Assembly (NCBI GenBank): GCA_037043015.1
Contig: CM073323.1
Coordinates: forward strand, 26,316,758 to 26,380,757
Reading direction: 5' to 3'
Length of the DNA stretch: 64,000 bases
DNA from: Bryum argenteum
Taxonomy: Eukaryota; Streptophyta; Bryopsida; Bryales; Bryaceae
Within the stretch, counting starts at the first letter, position 1. Every line of letters begins with the position of its first letter. The notes beneath the pieces were generated by a model, which saw only the letters and a program-made list of their open reading frames with translations, was not told the origin of the DNA and ran no database searches. Below, piece by piece: positions 34,028-50,061 of this stretch. A program made the translations under genes and the position numbers.

Positions 34028-34440
34028 GTAGATAGATAGAAACTCCGGTCCCTTTCTAAGGAGCCGGCGTGAATGAAGTGTCTATTCGTAATGCTAATGA
34101 CTGGATGCCCACCGGACAAGAGGAAATTGGAACAATACTCCTTCCCCCTTTCGATGGTGGACACTATAACTACACCGGTTTCTAGCTACACTAAATTTGA
34201 TAATTAGTGTTCGATACACTAATTTACATAAACATGTTCTAAGTTTTTACCTGTTGTTCAATAATTTTACCCACTATATTGGCCAAGATGGAGCTCCTTA
34301 TATAGTATCAGAATCAATGCTCTTGGTAATTTTTTTTAAACAAAAGTAAAAACTTATTAGCAGTTTTAGTGATAAATAATCTAACACTAATCATCAAATT
34401 TATTGCAGTTACTAATGGCTTGAAGATACTTGACATCGTA
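34028..34440 (-). mobile_element. SINE-related copy, reversed, split by a miniature element
   Basis: Same GATA + ACTCCGGTCCC tail. Homologous with 55560-55760 on both sides of an internal 207-bp insertion (34199-34405): TTTCTAGCTA lies to the left and GTTACTAATGG...CTTGAAGATACTTGACAT to the right, contiguous at 55560-55760. Confidence 0.6.
34199..34405. mobile_element. Miniature element with CACTAAAT ends and TA target
   Basis: 207 bp. Left TA + CACTAAATTTGAT; right ATCAAATTTATTG + CA, where the empty site at 55560-55760 shows TA. Same family as 56405-56621 (shared interior TTACATAAACA, TTTTTAC and TCTTGGTAA). A TA target fits Tc1/mariner-type (Stowaway-like) miniature elements even though the terminus spells CACTA. 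Confidence 0.7.
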
Positions 34441-34576
34441 TTTCTCAAAGGGCTCTAAGGTACCTAGACAACAAGGTCCAAGGACCCCCCACCATAGTTG
34501 GGTGGACATCAATGCACTAAAACTTAGGTACACTATTTAAGAGCATGTTATATTGCATGAAAAGCATGGTGAGTAG

Positions 34577-34800
34577 TTAACTCCTAAAGATTTTTGGTGA
34601 AAAATTGTTTAAATTACAAAAAAATAAAATAAAATAAATCTTTTTCTACTTTGAGATCAAAAAAAGCTCGAAATAGAATAATGGAGAAAATCGAGCTATA
34701 GGATCTCATATTTAACTTGACAAACTGTTTGTTTGCAAAATTTGAATCGCCAATTTTTCTCTATTTGTATGAGTACAGAGGTCAAAGTTGGCTAAATTTT
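34577..34800 (+). repeat. Truncated TTAA/CCCCTAAA-type element
   Basis: TTAA + CTCCTAAAGATT, then an interior related to 63411-63654 (TTGAATCGCCAATTTTTCTC, GGTCAAAGTTGGCT). The right end is lost near 34800. Confidence 0.5.
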
Positions 34801-36650
34801 GTTCGTTGCGCCCCCATCAGAGAAAAAGAGAATAATAGAAAGAATAACGGTCGCCTCGGTGTCTTTGGTCGCCAACTGTAGAAACTCTCAAAATTTGTTT
34901 CGGGTTTTAGGAATCTACAAGGGTTAATGAGAAAATTCATGAACCACCTAGTGGATCATGCATGGAACTTATTTCCAATTGAGAATTGAATTGCATTCTC
35001 TACGATAGTGCATGTGGCAAAATGTGATTTGGTTTTCTGTAAGTGAATGAGGTAAGTGGCTCAAAAAGTGTTCAAGTCTTAGTTTGGTAAGCTCATTGGA
35101 GAGTGCTCAAGGAATCAATTATGGAAAATGTGCAAAGTATGTAGAAATCTGGACTGATGGAGATCATGAATTTTGGATTACAATTGAATTAGTTATAAAC
35201 GTTGGAAGTGGAACTTGTGGAGTGTGTACTTGAAACCACTTAGTCTAAAATGTATGTTATGGGTAAATTGATACTTGAAGTTGGAAGCTAGTATTCCTTG
35301 TGCTTGGATCGACCTAGTGATTGGATTGTGATATTGTGTGGATTTTGAGCAACTTACTATGTATCTATATCTATGTGTTTATGTATACATCAACTGCCGA
35401 TAGTTATGAGAATATTAAGATAGAGTTAAAATTGATATACAACATTTTTGGTTATGTATTCATTTGATACCTACGCTCAAGTTTAGGAAGTGTTGAATTC
35501 ACAAAATTAATATTTCAAGCTTGCATTCTTTTGAAATACACTTGAAGACAACTGTATAGTACAACTTGTCAAAAATGACTTCAAAAGTCGTATTGCAATC
35601 ATTGCTTCCTGTGAGATGAATTTTAAAAACATGTTGAACAAAAGAAAACATGTACATGAGAGGTTTATATGATATTACTAATAGGAATTGTGTCCTAAAA
35701 TGTTGAAAAGAATCGCTTGTCTGATATGACATAAAAGACTTATGTCACAAAAATATTTTAACAAAGGCATGATCTATCATAAAAGAGATATATTTTTATT
35801 TATTTTTTTATTTTTTTTATTTTATTTTTTTTTGTGCGACATAATAATCTTAGGAACAATCGGTCAGATAGAGCGCATGAGGTGTTGTTGGAAGCGGATT
35901 CATTTTCTGTTGGAGGTGTGGGCAACAATTGAATTGCATATTAGGTCGACATATCCCAAGATCTAAATCTAGTAGAAAAGTATGAGGGGCATGGTTACAG
36001 TATTCATGTGGGAGTGGCAACGTCGTTTAGGCATACTAATTCCTACTAGTGCTTATCTTAGGCCATCCTCAATCGGCCCATTACCCAACCTTGCCAACAG
36101 CACCGAGCGGGCAAGAGGCTTATGCGCCGCCCCAATAGCACTTGGGTAGCGCCCTCCAACTCCCCCCCCCCCATTCTCCAAAACATGACCCATTCTCGGC
36201 TTTTTTAGTTTTTCATTTTTCGTAAGACCCAAGCTCCATGTTCACCTCCTCGAGAAACGTGATGATGGCACACCGAAACGCGAAAAAGGGAGGAAAAGAG
36301 AGGAACTTTCAATTGAAGGATGAAGGGACACTGAGAATTTTGTCAATATATTCATAGAAAATCCTACCATGCCTCCTTTACAAATGCTCTCACTCCTGCA
36401 AGGGGTCCTATGGTCCTCCCTCACGCTGAATACCCGAGCTCCTTGTAAAACACTCCGCCGAGGCCCCCCATTTCCGGCAGTCTTTTGAGGGACACTAGCA
36501 AGAATGCCCTTAGTCTACGATCACCACTAGTAGAGGCTAGTATGAAGATGTTGTTGTTATGCGCAAACTTGAACTTAACCCTAGAACGTGAAAGCAGACA
36601 CAAAGTGTCCGATGAATGAATTTGAGATAGACAACATTTTTTAATACAAA
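34801..36650. other. No gene recognised
   Basis: AT-rich until about 36050, then more GC-rich, with a C run near 36163. No coding signal or known repeat seen. Confidence 0.45.
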
Positions 36651-36651
36651 A

Positions 36652-37200
36652 TCATCTCCCCAACTTCCTCATCGTACACGGTAATGGGCTCCCACGTTCT
36701 AGGGTTGATATTACATGGTCCTGAAATTCCAGTTTAAATGGAGCGGTAGAAGTGCACCGCCACTCTCCCACCTGGCCTGCATTAAGCCAGGCACAATAAC
36801 TTCCGCGGCAGTCGCTGTGACGCCTTCTGACGCGAGCAGCCCACGAAATGCCGCCCCAAAGAGCCAGGGCGAGTGCGCAGCACGCGCTTGGGGGGCCCAT
36901 TCCGGGGCGCGTCAGCCGTGGATCTCCATCGGACGGCGCAGCAACGCCCATGTGCTCAACACGCTCCCCCTCAGTCCCGCCCTCGCACTGCCCTTTTGCA
37001 TACAAACTGCTCGCCGCCTTCCCATGTTCCACCCTGCCCTTCACTTGCTACTCTCATGTCGCCCCAGGCTCAATGACCGCAGAGTTTCATACTCCTCTGT
37101 GATCGGCCAGGCAATCAGCCCCTTGGTAGCGATACTAACCTCTGCTGCAAAACTCGTATCACTACTGCAGTTCCTCCCTGCAGCTCAAGCTGCTTGATGG
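36652..37200. other. GC-rich region upstream of the VIT gene, many overlapping ORFs
   Basis: ORFs of up to 160 codons exist in several frames on both strands, as expected for GC-rich DNA. None shows a recognisable motif. It may be promoter or upstream sequence of the gene at 37525, or a decayed gene. Confidence 0.3.
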
Positions 37201-37524
37201 ACAGACCCCTGCACCCCATTGTTCGCTAGACGATCGATGCAAAGTTTGGATTGCTCGATTGATGAAGGAACTCGGTTTGTATGTGTGCGATACGATAGTG
37301 CATATGTCGATGCATGTTAGCTTGTATTGAGAGTTTCGGGTTTTCCGAAGGTTTTAGCTCGCCTCTGCTGCCCACGATGCTGCCCAGGTTGACAAAGGAT
37401 CGTAATCAGTTTGTTTCAAACTGAAGCGTACTAGCTAACAGCAGCTCGCTGATCATCAGCTGCAAGGTTAAATAGAGTGTTCGGTCTGCCACTGCTTGAG
37501 GTGCTAGTATTTGGAGTTGGAGCC

Positions 37525-38817
37525 ATGGGTGTTCCGATTGCCGACCAGGCGACGGAGCTGTCAGCGTCACGTCGCATTACGTATTTGCAGGGGCGAGCGT
37601 CGGATTTCGACATCGAGGAGCGGCCGATGTTCGCTACGAAGGCGCCTCATCAGGAGCAGCACCAGCTGCGCGGGAGTGAGTTGGAGAGCAGCAAGCCCAG
37701 CCCGCATTACTCCCACCGCGCGCCGTGGCTGCGAGCGCTTGTTCTAGGCGCGAACGATGGTCTCGTGTCCATCACGTCGCTCATGCTCGGCGTGGACGCC
37801 GTGATCATGGGTAACGAAGGAGGGCGAGCTACTATCATCAGTGGCGTCGCGGGTCTAATTGCTGGCGCTTGTAGTATGGCCATTGGGGAGTTTGTGTCTG
37901 TGTTCTCGCAACGGGACAGTGAACTCGCTGACCTCGAAATCGAACGCAAGGTAAGCCTCGTTCACATCACACACATCTCGTCCACATAGGATCCAACACG
38001 AGTGTTTCATAATCGATCGAAACCATATGTTTCTCGTGCATTTTCCGAGATCAGTTTGCTGAACTCTTACTCTGCAGTCTACCCATGACAGAAACAGAGC
38101 GTCACGCAGTGATCATTACAGACTTGTCGGTTACAGAAACATGGGATTCAACATACTGCCTGGAGTGTCGGTTGGGAAACGTGAAACTGCGTGTACTTGA
38201 CCTGTCCTTCACATTAGATCAGATTCATAAATCTTCCAATACGTACCTCATGCATTCCTTGACTCATGTGCAGGAGCATCTCATGTCACCAGAAGTCGAG
38301 CTTGAAGAGCTCACCCAAATCTACGTCAACCGCGGCCTCACATACTATCTTGCAAAGCAGGTAAAGTCCTGTATACACATGCAGCTGGAGATTCTGAATG
38401 ATAGCTCAATACGATGTTGATGAGTCGTCATGATCATTTGGCATGCAGGTTGCCGAGGAATTGTCAAGAGTGGATGCAGTGAAAGCTCACGCGCGAGACG
38501 AATTGGGCATCGACTTAGAAGAGTTATCGAATCCAACGCAAGCGGCGTTCGCGTCCGCGATAGCGTTTGCGTCCGGCGGGGCAGTGCCGCTCCTGGCCGG
38601 CGCCTTCATCTCCAACTACATTTACAGGCTTTCGTCCATAGTGGCGTCGGCGTCACTGGCACTCGCTTGCTTCGGCGCCATCGGCGCCCGTCTCGGCGGC
38701 GCCAACATGCTCAAAGCGGCATTCCGCGTCCTGGCTGGTGGCTGGCTCGCCATGGCCATCACTTATGGCGTCCTCCGTATGATCAAAATCATCCATGACG
38801 TCCATCATCATCCATGA
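37525..38817 (+). CDS. VIT/CCC1-family vacuolar iron or manganese transporter
   Basis: Three exons: 37525-37950, 38274-38360 and 38449-38817, all on GT-AG introns, giving 293 aa. The start is the ATG in GCCATGG; an upstream in-frame GTG is not needed. A polar N-terminus (1-70) precedes WLRALVLGANDGLVSITSL (TM1 about 71-91), TM2 (about 102-128), a charged linker (143-195) and three more hydrophobic segments (about 203-226, 233-255, 262-283), the five-TM plan of the family. The family moves Fe2+ or Mn2+ from cytosol to vacuole or out of the cytosol. The TM2-TM3 linker is rich in acidic residues (PEVELEELTQIY), a place where VIT1 proteins bind metal; plant nodulin-21-like members usually lack it. 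Function is by family; the metal is not shown. Confidence 0.92.
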
Positions 38818-39149
38818 CGTCCATAATTAGTATTCAAAGCTAATTAGTCTGTCTTGATTAATGTCGTCCTCATCATAATTATCTTAAAGGTGCATCAAAT
38901 AATGCAGCCATTTGTGTTTCATCCCCATTTTCATTCTTATATATAAATTTGAAATTCTTTTATTCTGGGTACAGTCATTTTCCTCTTCCGGGATGCTTGA
39001 GTATACTAGTAGCCATAACATGAGTAACTTAGTAATTCCTAGAACAATTCAACTAGTAGTTTTCTTTCTTCATCACATGTTCAAGTTGATTGAAAGCAAG
39101 ATTGATGTTTTCTGCAGTGGGTACACTTCGGGTTAAGTAGAAGAGAAAA
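38818..39149. other. 3' flank of the VIT gene, nothing further seen
   Basis: AT-rich and probably includes the 3' UTR. No coding signal. Confidence 0.4.
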
Positions 39150-39345
39150 AAATGTTGCCTTCTTTTTGAAGGTTTGAAAATGCCATACATTTTTACTCTT
39201 GACATAACTTTTTATGAAAAGTAATGATGCCTACAGTATCCCCATCTTGGGCAATATAGAGGGTAAAAATATTGGTCAACAGTAAAAACCCATAACATAT
39301 TTATGTAAATTAGTGTACCCTAACAGTAATCAACATTATCAGGGT
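39150..39345 (-). repeat. Reversed relic of the CACTAAAT-type miniature element
   Basis: Reverse complement follows 56405-56621: ACACTAATTTACATAAA, GGGTTTTTACTGTTG and ACCCTCTATATTGCCCAAGA. Ends are degraded. Confidence 0.5.
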
Positions 39346-40269
39346 AGTACCCTAAGGGAGATCTGGTCATCTGGCCTATGCTTTCTGAAAAGAAGAGGTT
39401 TTGCAGTGTGTACACTGCACCATCTAAAATGTGTTTGCAATGTGTACACAGGATATCAAAAATCTGCATGACACGTACATTTCAGAAATTTGGTCCACTT
39501 AAGGACTGTACTCTGGTTTGGAAAACATGAACCTCTTAGAAAGGGACCTCTTTGTTTGGTTTCTTCAGTAGGATGAGTACTTGGAACGAATCAATATCTA
39601 AAATGCAATGACAAACATTTGGAACTTTTTGCAATACTAGCTTTTGGATGTAAAATATGGTTTGGCCCTATCCATTCTTATTATGAGTGTGTAACCGAAT
39701 TCTAAGGTTTTGAAAATCAGGTGGTCTTAATACATTTTGAATCATGAGTTGCCAAATTGTACAATGGGAGTCTCTTAATTTGGACGTGTTGCTAGAATGT
39801 ACAACTTCATTAATTGACATGTTATGTTGCCAAATCAGTTATATACGTGATGAGTGATATCATCCTAGTAAATTTAGTGTGGTCTAGCATAATAGTCTTC
39901 GTTGCTCCTATTTAAATTTTTGATTATGAGATATACGAAGTGGATGTTTTTGGGGATATGTACTTTGTACCCTATTTTTTCTAACATCCATTTCCCATTA
40001 TGGTTACGGTGTGATCTTTTTTGATCAGGCCCATATTTACCTGGGAAATGGACTTGTCATAAGTACCTGGGCCTATTAAAGACATGCCACTCATTCTTTT
40101 TGAAAACTGGTCTTGTCTATGCAATCTGCATTTATTAATTTCTCTGAAATAATTTCAGAAGACCGAACTGTTTGATCATGAAATTGAAAATGAAAAGTGA
40201 CTCTTTGACTCTGAAATTTCTGAATTGTTGTTTCATTGTAACTCATTTCCTTTTTTTTTCCTTTTTTTT

Positions 40270-40600
40270 TCTTATTTTAAACCAAAACCTCTAGGGTAAG
40301 GACACCTATTATCGGACATTTCGGCCAATCACCATACTTGGATAATGACATGTGTAATTTACTACTCTTCAGTAAGTAGAAAATAGAAATGATAGCCTTT
40401 CCAATTTTTTGTGGTATTTTTAAGCATTAAGATATTTAAATGCAAATTTTATAACAGCCTAGTGTAGCTTTACCTATAACCGAATACTCTATATATGTAT
40501 GCATGGGGTACATGCAAGGTCGGCTAATCTAAGATACAAGTGAGAAATTCTATGAAAAAAGGTTATTTGATGAAAGAGAGGGGAGGGGAGGGGGTGTCAT
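40270..40600 (+). repeat. Second copy of the 31508-31800 repeat
   Basis: GGTAAGGACACCTATTAT, then TGTGGTATTTTTAAGCATTAAGAT and one ATGTATGCATGGGGTACA unit, matching the left part and a single 87-bp unit of 31508-32050. Sequence between 39346 and 40269 holds nothing I recognise. Confidence 0.55.
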
Positions 40601-40689
40601 GTAATAGATGCTTCTACCATGTTGTAGTTTAGAACATGTCTAGATGGGTCTCCTTGTTGGAGGAGGAAATGCATACGAGTTACCTCCGA

Positions 40690-41710
40690 GTGATATAATT
40701 AACCACTAAATGTCCAAATGACCAATTTTAGATCGGTGTAGAAATTTTGAGCGGTGCCAAGGTTATGATTTTTTGGAATTTTATTTTAACATTTGAGTAA
40801 AGTTTAATGTGTTTATTTTGGTTTGCAGTTTATCATAAGTTCATTGGCTTTGTATTCATAGTTATAAACCTTCAAACAAAGGCAAAAAAAGGTTTTCTTA
40901 TGAACAAATTGGAGGCCAAGGTAAAGGCTATTTTGGGTTGACTATTTGTATTTGGACATACAAAACTAAAAACATCATAAAGCAAATTTGAAGCGTGAAA
41001 CAACCAAAAAAACTCCTTAAACCACACAAAGACATGGATTGGGATAGGAATAGGGACAAGGACATGGAAAAGTATGGAAACGGGGACTTTAAAAGAGCGA
41101 GTATTCTCATCAGGTGGAGGCAACAATGAGATCTTGATTTGGGCTTGCGGATTATAAGTTACTGATCATCAAATATCTATATGTGTGTAGCTACTCTATA
41201 TGGGCATGCTACTTTTTGAATTATAATATACCTTCACACCAAGTTTCAAAAGTATTGAGGAGTTGTGAATGTTTCCATCCCCTACTTCCTTCGTAATGTT
41301 ACACTTACGTAACATCACACCATTGTGATATTGAGGACTAATAGCATGGAATGAGCTTTAATTTGAGAACGATACACTAATTTGGGTGATTGGTCCCCTC
41401 TCTCCAATTCCCTTTTTTCGGTCTCCCATCCATTGTTACTGATTTCCATCATTGTTCCCAATTTCTCATTGTTTTTCCCAATTTCCCATCCATTTTTCTT
41501 GAGTTTTCATCTCTCGTAGCTCATTCACAATTTCTCACAACCCCTTCTCCGTCCCCCATCTCCCGTCCTCATTTTCCCTCATTTCAACGTTCTTCATTTC
41601 GCTCATTCCAACATTTTTCCTTCCCTCACTCCAACGTTGTTCCTTTCCCTTTTTTGACAATTTTCTTTTCCTCATTTACTTATCTCCTTGTGTGCATCTT
41701 GTCTCATTGA
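40690..41710. repeat. Repeat-derived spacer with pyrimidine-rich tract
   Basis: TTAA + CCACTAAATGTCC at 40699-40715 is a decayed terminus of the TTAA family. 40870-41120 resembles 49690-49900 (GGGACAAGGACATGGA words). 41390-41710 is a CCC/TTT-rich tract like 9285-10345; its 106-codon ORF is compositional. Confidence 0.4.
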
Positions 41711-41874
41711 ACATCTCATCTCGCCATATTAATTGGATTTAATCAACTCTTAGCAATAATAAAATATAAGTAAGCAAAACTCTTCATGTCGTGTAATCAT
41801 GACTGTAGGACCCTATCATCCGGCTTCAGTGAGTTTTGGAGTACCATGCTGGCAACTACATGTATTAACCCCTA

Positions 41875-42330
41875 TCTATCCTTCAAGACCAAATATGCTT
41901 TTTGTTGTTTTGGAGAGGCTAAATGAAGGACCGGTGTTAAAATCAATTTTTTTTTATAGATTTTCATAGAGTGTTCCTTATACTACAAGGTGTGTGTAAC
42001 AAATTGCAAAGTAATATTCCAATATTAGAGTCTTTAACCCAAATTTAAGTTTTCACATCCTAGGCGAGCAAAATAAAACTTTTTATTTCTAAGATTTTTT
42101 GAATTTATTTTTGGGAATATGTTCATAATCAAATCACTACCGTATTCGAGTTCTAAAGGGCCATATGTAAGAAAGTTGACCAATTTTACAAAGACAACCT
42201 TCAAAATTTATAAGAGCAAGCTTCAAAGTTTTTAGGAATTTCATTAAAAGCATTTGCACAAACTTTGGAAAATATAATCTTGTTAATGATAAACATCCGA
42301 CAATCATTTTTTATACTTTGTTTAATCACT
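41875..42330 (-). repeat. TTAA-type element relic, reversed
   Basis: TTAA (41875-41878) + CCCCTATCTATCCTTCAAGAC is the complement of the 30236 end. The interior matches 29895-30236 and 27900-28330 in reverse (TTACCAATTTTACA-type blocks). The far end is not found. No gene lies between 42330 and 43316. Confidence 0.45.
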
Positions 42331-43316
42331 TTGTTTAATCTCATAGGACTATTTCAAGACTTAGAGAATATCTAGCTCCTTCTTTCTTACTGTATTTGAT
42401 TCTATGCATCTCACATGAGCAATTGGAGTAACTATCGATGTCACAAACTACATTATTTGGCGTCACTAGAGGCAAGGAATTGCTATTAGAGGTTTTCAAG
42501 TGGAACTAAGGAATTGTTTTGTCATTCACCATGATTAGACAAAAAAATTCCAAATAGTGTTTCAAAATGGTTTCTTTTGGTAGCTCCTCGCTACATTGTT
42601 TATCAAATTTCGGATGCATGTATTGACAATGAATATTCAAGTGGACAAGCATTCAGAGTAAGGCAAAATCCACACAAAGAGTTGCACAAAACCATGTAAA
42701 GAGAGGAGTTGCAAGTAGGAGTCTTTACTTTGTTTAATATATACAGTTTAGTTATTTTTTGGTCCATTTCAACTAAACAACTAAGAAAATTCTCAAATTC
42801 TTGCTTAAAAACCTTGAGGAGAGATTTTTGCTATTGGTAATGCCTACAAGACTTGGTTCCTCACACACGTATTCACTTGCAACATATGTGAAAAAGGGAT
42901 GAAGATGAATCTAATAAAATGCCTTAAAGAAGAAACGAGTACCTCTTGTTTCCTCCCACATGAAGTCGCACTTAAAGTGAAATGCACACCAAGCGTGACA
43001 ATACAACTTGTTGTGACCTACTGCTTGTTCCCTTATGTGCCTTCTTGTCACCTTACAACTCAAAAGAATCATGATTGTGAAGTGAGAAATAGTCTCAATG
43101 AAACCATTTGAGATGCTATAATTTGACTTGTTCTTGTATCCTAAATGAGAAAGAGACATTTCAAATTCCAACTTGAACCTCTTATAACAATTTCCAATCA
43201 CTTGGACCTCCAACATAACTTGATACTCATGTGTGACTTTTTGACCTATCCATGTGAAGGAGGAGGAGAGGAAAAAGTTAGCTCTTACCTCTTATATAAA
43301 CCCACACTTAGGGACG

Positions 43317-43397
43317 CTTTACATGGGAAGTCAAGCCATACATGGAGCTGATGGAGGCTTTACATGGGAAGTCAAGCCATACATGGAGCTGATGGAG
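43317..43397 (+). repeat. 41-bp tandem duplication
   Basis: CTTTACATGGGAAGTCAAGC...GAGCTGATGGAGG occurs twice back to back with almost no change, so it is recent. The region from 43400 to 44162 shows no supported gene and probably contains the promoter and 5' leader of the next gene. Confidence 0.75.
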
Positions 43398-44162
43398 AGC
43401 GACAATCCTCTGAAAGTGATTAGTCCATTTTGTGAATTGCAAGTAACAAACCAATCACATTGAGGGAACTTCTGCCCTCCTTCGACCCCATGCTCAACTT
43501 GACTCTCCATGTAAACCATCCCTTATATTTCATACATGACCATTTCAGCCTAGGTGACTTTCCCTGTTACAAAGCCAACAAAGCCTATCTCTTGACCTTT
43601 CAAAAGGAGTGAACATCAAAAACTTCAAACGTGAATACAATTTCCAGATAATACACTCCTCGCATGGTTGAAATCCTACGTACTACTGCACACAGAATCT
43701 GCATGCCCCAACAGAAATCTGGGCAGTGCAGCGCAATCCATAAAGATGATCACGACTACCATATACCAGATGGGATCGCAGCTGCAACAATTTGGCACCA
43801 AGCACCGGGTCTCAACATTCCCAGTTTCAATGGAATGTTGGTGTCTTGCGAAAGAATGTAATGGAAAGCAGAGGTGGATGAGGATGGCGCACTGACGATT
43901 CCTACTCGAGATGCTCACTGCCGGGGCTGAAGATGTCCATGCTCATCAACACGGCATCGCATGCCACTGATTCTCGCACCCCCTGTTTTGGCACCATCCT
44001 GTTGAAGCAAATGTGGATGGGAGCCTCAAAAATCCTTAAAAGGCCACTGTCACTGATCAGGGGCAGTCTCCTGTCCTAAGCTCTGTGACTGCCGACACGA
44101 GCCTACAAATGCGGAACCTTCGGCGCCCTCGCGCGCACTCCGGCGCATCTCGTGGTGCCGCC

Positions 44163-47873
<3,711 letters not shown>

Positions 47874-48989
47874 TGTGATCATTCCTGCCCATTTTTCTTG
47901 TATATTGTTGGACTCTTTTTGAACTCGGACGGCAGTAGTTTGTTATCTGGCGTTTCAGTAGTTCGTCGGCACCTTAGTATACATAGTAATTCTAGGTTGG
48001 AGTTTATCCTAATTCCATGGACATTCTCTACTTGACTGTTTATTCATGGCACGATTTGTGTCTGCCGGCACTATCACTTTATTGCTGGGTCTGTTGATCC
48101 TGCAATTTTGTTGAATTTAAGATTCGTGGTGTTTTTGTATGCCTTTCTTATGTTATTGCATTAGGAGCAACAAAGATGTGTTTGTGTTTGACTTTTGTGG
48201 TGCAAGATTGAGGAATTCAAAGAGAGGTTTTTAAAGTAAGGCTCACAGTAGTCAGTTTATGTATGAGAAAAGATAGAGTTTCTTGAGAACTGTGGGTGAA
48301 ATTGGGGTCTTGTTGCTTTTTCACATAATCACTTTAAATTTCTTGTCTTGGTGTAATGAAGTGGTGGAATATAGTGTGGACAGTTTGTGAGATTGTTTGG
48401 CATAGGGTGTAGATTTAAACGGGTGTTGGATATATCTACCTGGCAAATTCTTTAGTTACATTTAGCTAATCTCTTGGTCAGTTTGTTGAGGATGCTCTTA
48501 TAATCACGTACTTCAATTTTGCACCTTAAATTTGTTTCCACACCTTGTTTTGAAAGAGGGTAGTTTCAAGGGTAAATTTTGGTGTTGAGATCTTGAACTT
48601 GTACGTACCAAGTAAAATTCACACTTAAGGGTTATTAATGTTAGAGACTAGAGTAATATGCTCAATAACCACGTGAATTCCAAATTGGAAACTTTGATCC
48701 AAAGACAAGCATTGAATGTTGGAGAATTTTTCTTGTGCATGAGCAAAGTAATTAGGAGGGTGATCCAAACAACATTGCTATTATTATTGTGCAAGGGGTA
48801 GATTCAATATGAATAAAAAAAGGGGAGGCTCCTAGATGTGCCTCTTTCCACACATAGAGTGCATGTTGAATGGAAATTTTCAGTACAAGTATATGAAGTT
48901 TATCTATTTAGCAAATTGATTTGGTTGGTATTTGAGCCCTCTGGGCTTGACAGTAAGGGTTGGTTCTTGAGCATGTGTGGGTTTCGACA
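47874..48989. other. 3' flank of GH1 gene, no further gene
   Basis: AT-rich; presumably the 3' UTR then spacer. No coding signal. Confidence 0.4.
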
Positions 48990-49190
48990 TTGTTACATTA
49001 GACCCTATAAAATAATTAATTTTCTATCGGAAAAGTGTGCATTTTCTACCAAGTTCAAGTGCCTCATCTTGGTAAGATTTAGTGGAATGAAACATTCTTA
49101 GTAGAAATACTGATGAAGAGCTTGGTAGAAACAACATACTTTCCTACTACCCCATAGTTGAATGGTGTGGTGGGAGAATTGGTGATATGT
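48990..49190 (+). pseudogene. Possible Copia-type integrase relic
   Basis: FLSEKCAFSTKFK resembles the FLK.KSEVFEKFK block of Copia integrase cores. Further on, LNGVVGE (about 49150-49175) resembles the QNGVAER motif, with stops between. Short and heavily decayed; no LTR or reverse transcriptase nearby. Nothing else is recognised up to 50057. Confidence 0.3.
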
Positions 49191-50061
49191 ACTAAAAGTC
49201 AAACATTACACTATTTCTTGAGAGTTCTGAAATTTATGCTCAGTTTCAGCTGCCATTGCACTTAATGCTTTGTTTATTTTCTAAGAGCAACTAATTTCAA
49301 TGGTATTTTCCCTCTCCTTTAAATTTACATAAGTTCTCATTGAGTGTTTTGTCTTGATATTTAGTGTCTACCCATCTTTTATATATATCTATATATACTT
49401 AAATCATATGCTTGTTTATTATTTTGTTTGTCATACAAAAGAGCTATTGGGGGCCACTGGATGGATTGTGGCACAAGAGGTGTTCTTGCAAGGGCACGTT
49501 TTTGTTGAAGTATTGACAACGCTCGGATTATTGTTCCAAAATTGCAAATCACAAGATATGAACTTTTGAAGTGTTTATGGACCGCAAAATTCCAAAAATT
49601 GCAAAAATGACTTAATTTTTAAAAGTTACCCCAAGTAAAAAAGTGAACTGAGAAGCCTCTTGCTTATGTTAAATTACAATGTGCTTAGAACTTCCAAATT
49701 GATATGCTGCACTTATCCCAATTATTGACTTCAAGACCTACAAAAAACTTGTTATCAAATATCAAAGCGAACTTGAAGAACAAACAAGTAGAAGTGGCCT
49801 CAAATAGGAGAAAGATGAGGACAAAAGGATGGGATTCGGGACGAGGATAAGGACAAGTACATGGATGAGGTTTAGGACTCACCTAGGGATGGGATGAGAA
49901 CATGGACATGAGCAAGAAATTCCAATATCTTCAAGATCCCTTTCCAGGTAGTATCAAAAACAAAGAAGGAATCACAACTCCTAAGTATTAATGTCAACAT
50001 AGCAAGGTCACATGACATGATTGTTATAACACTAAGGTGAAATATGACATTTAGCCCTTAA

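Noticed and set aside
36652-37197. Overlapping ORFs of up to 160 codons on both strands
   Set aside because: GC-rich DNA opens many frames; none has family motifs or splice context. Kept only as a GC-rich region.
37477-37524. In-frame extension of the VIT protein upstream to a GTG
   Set aside because: GTG is not a usual plant nuclear start, and the ATG at 37525 has an optimal GCCATGG context.
44085-44162. Earlier GH1 starts (GTG 44085, ATG 44109)
   Set aside because: The ATG at 44163 has a strong GCCGCCATGG context. 44109 is possible but its context is poorer; noted as an alternative.
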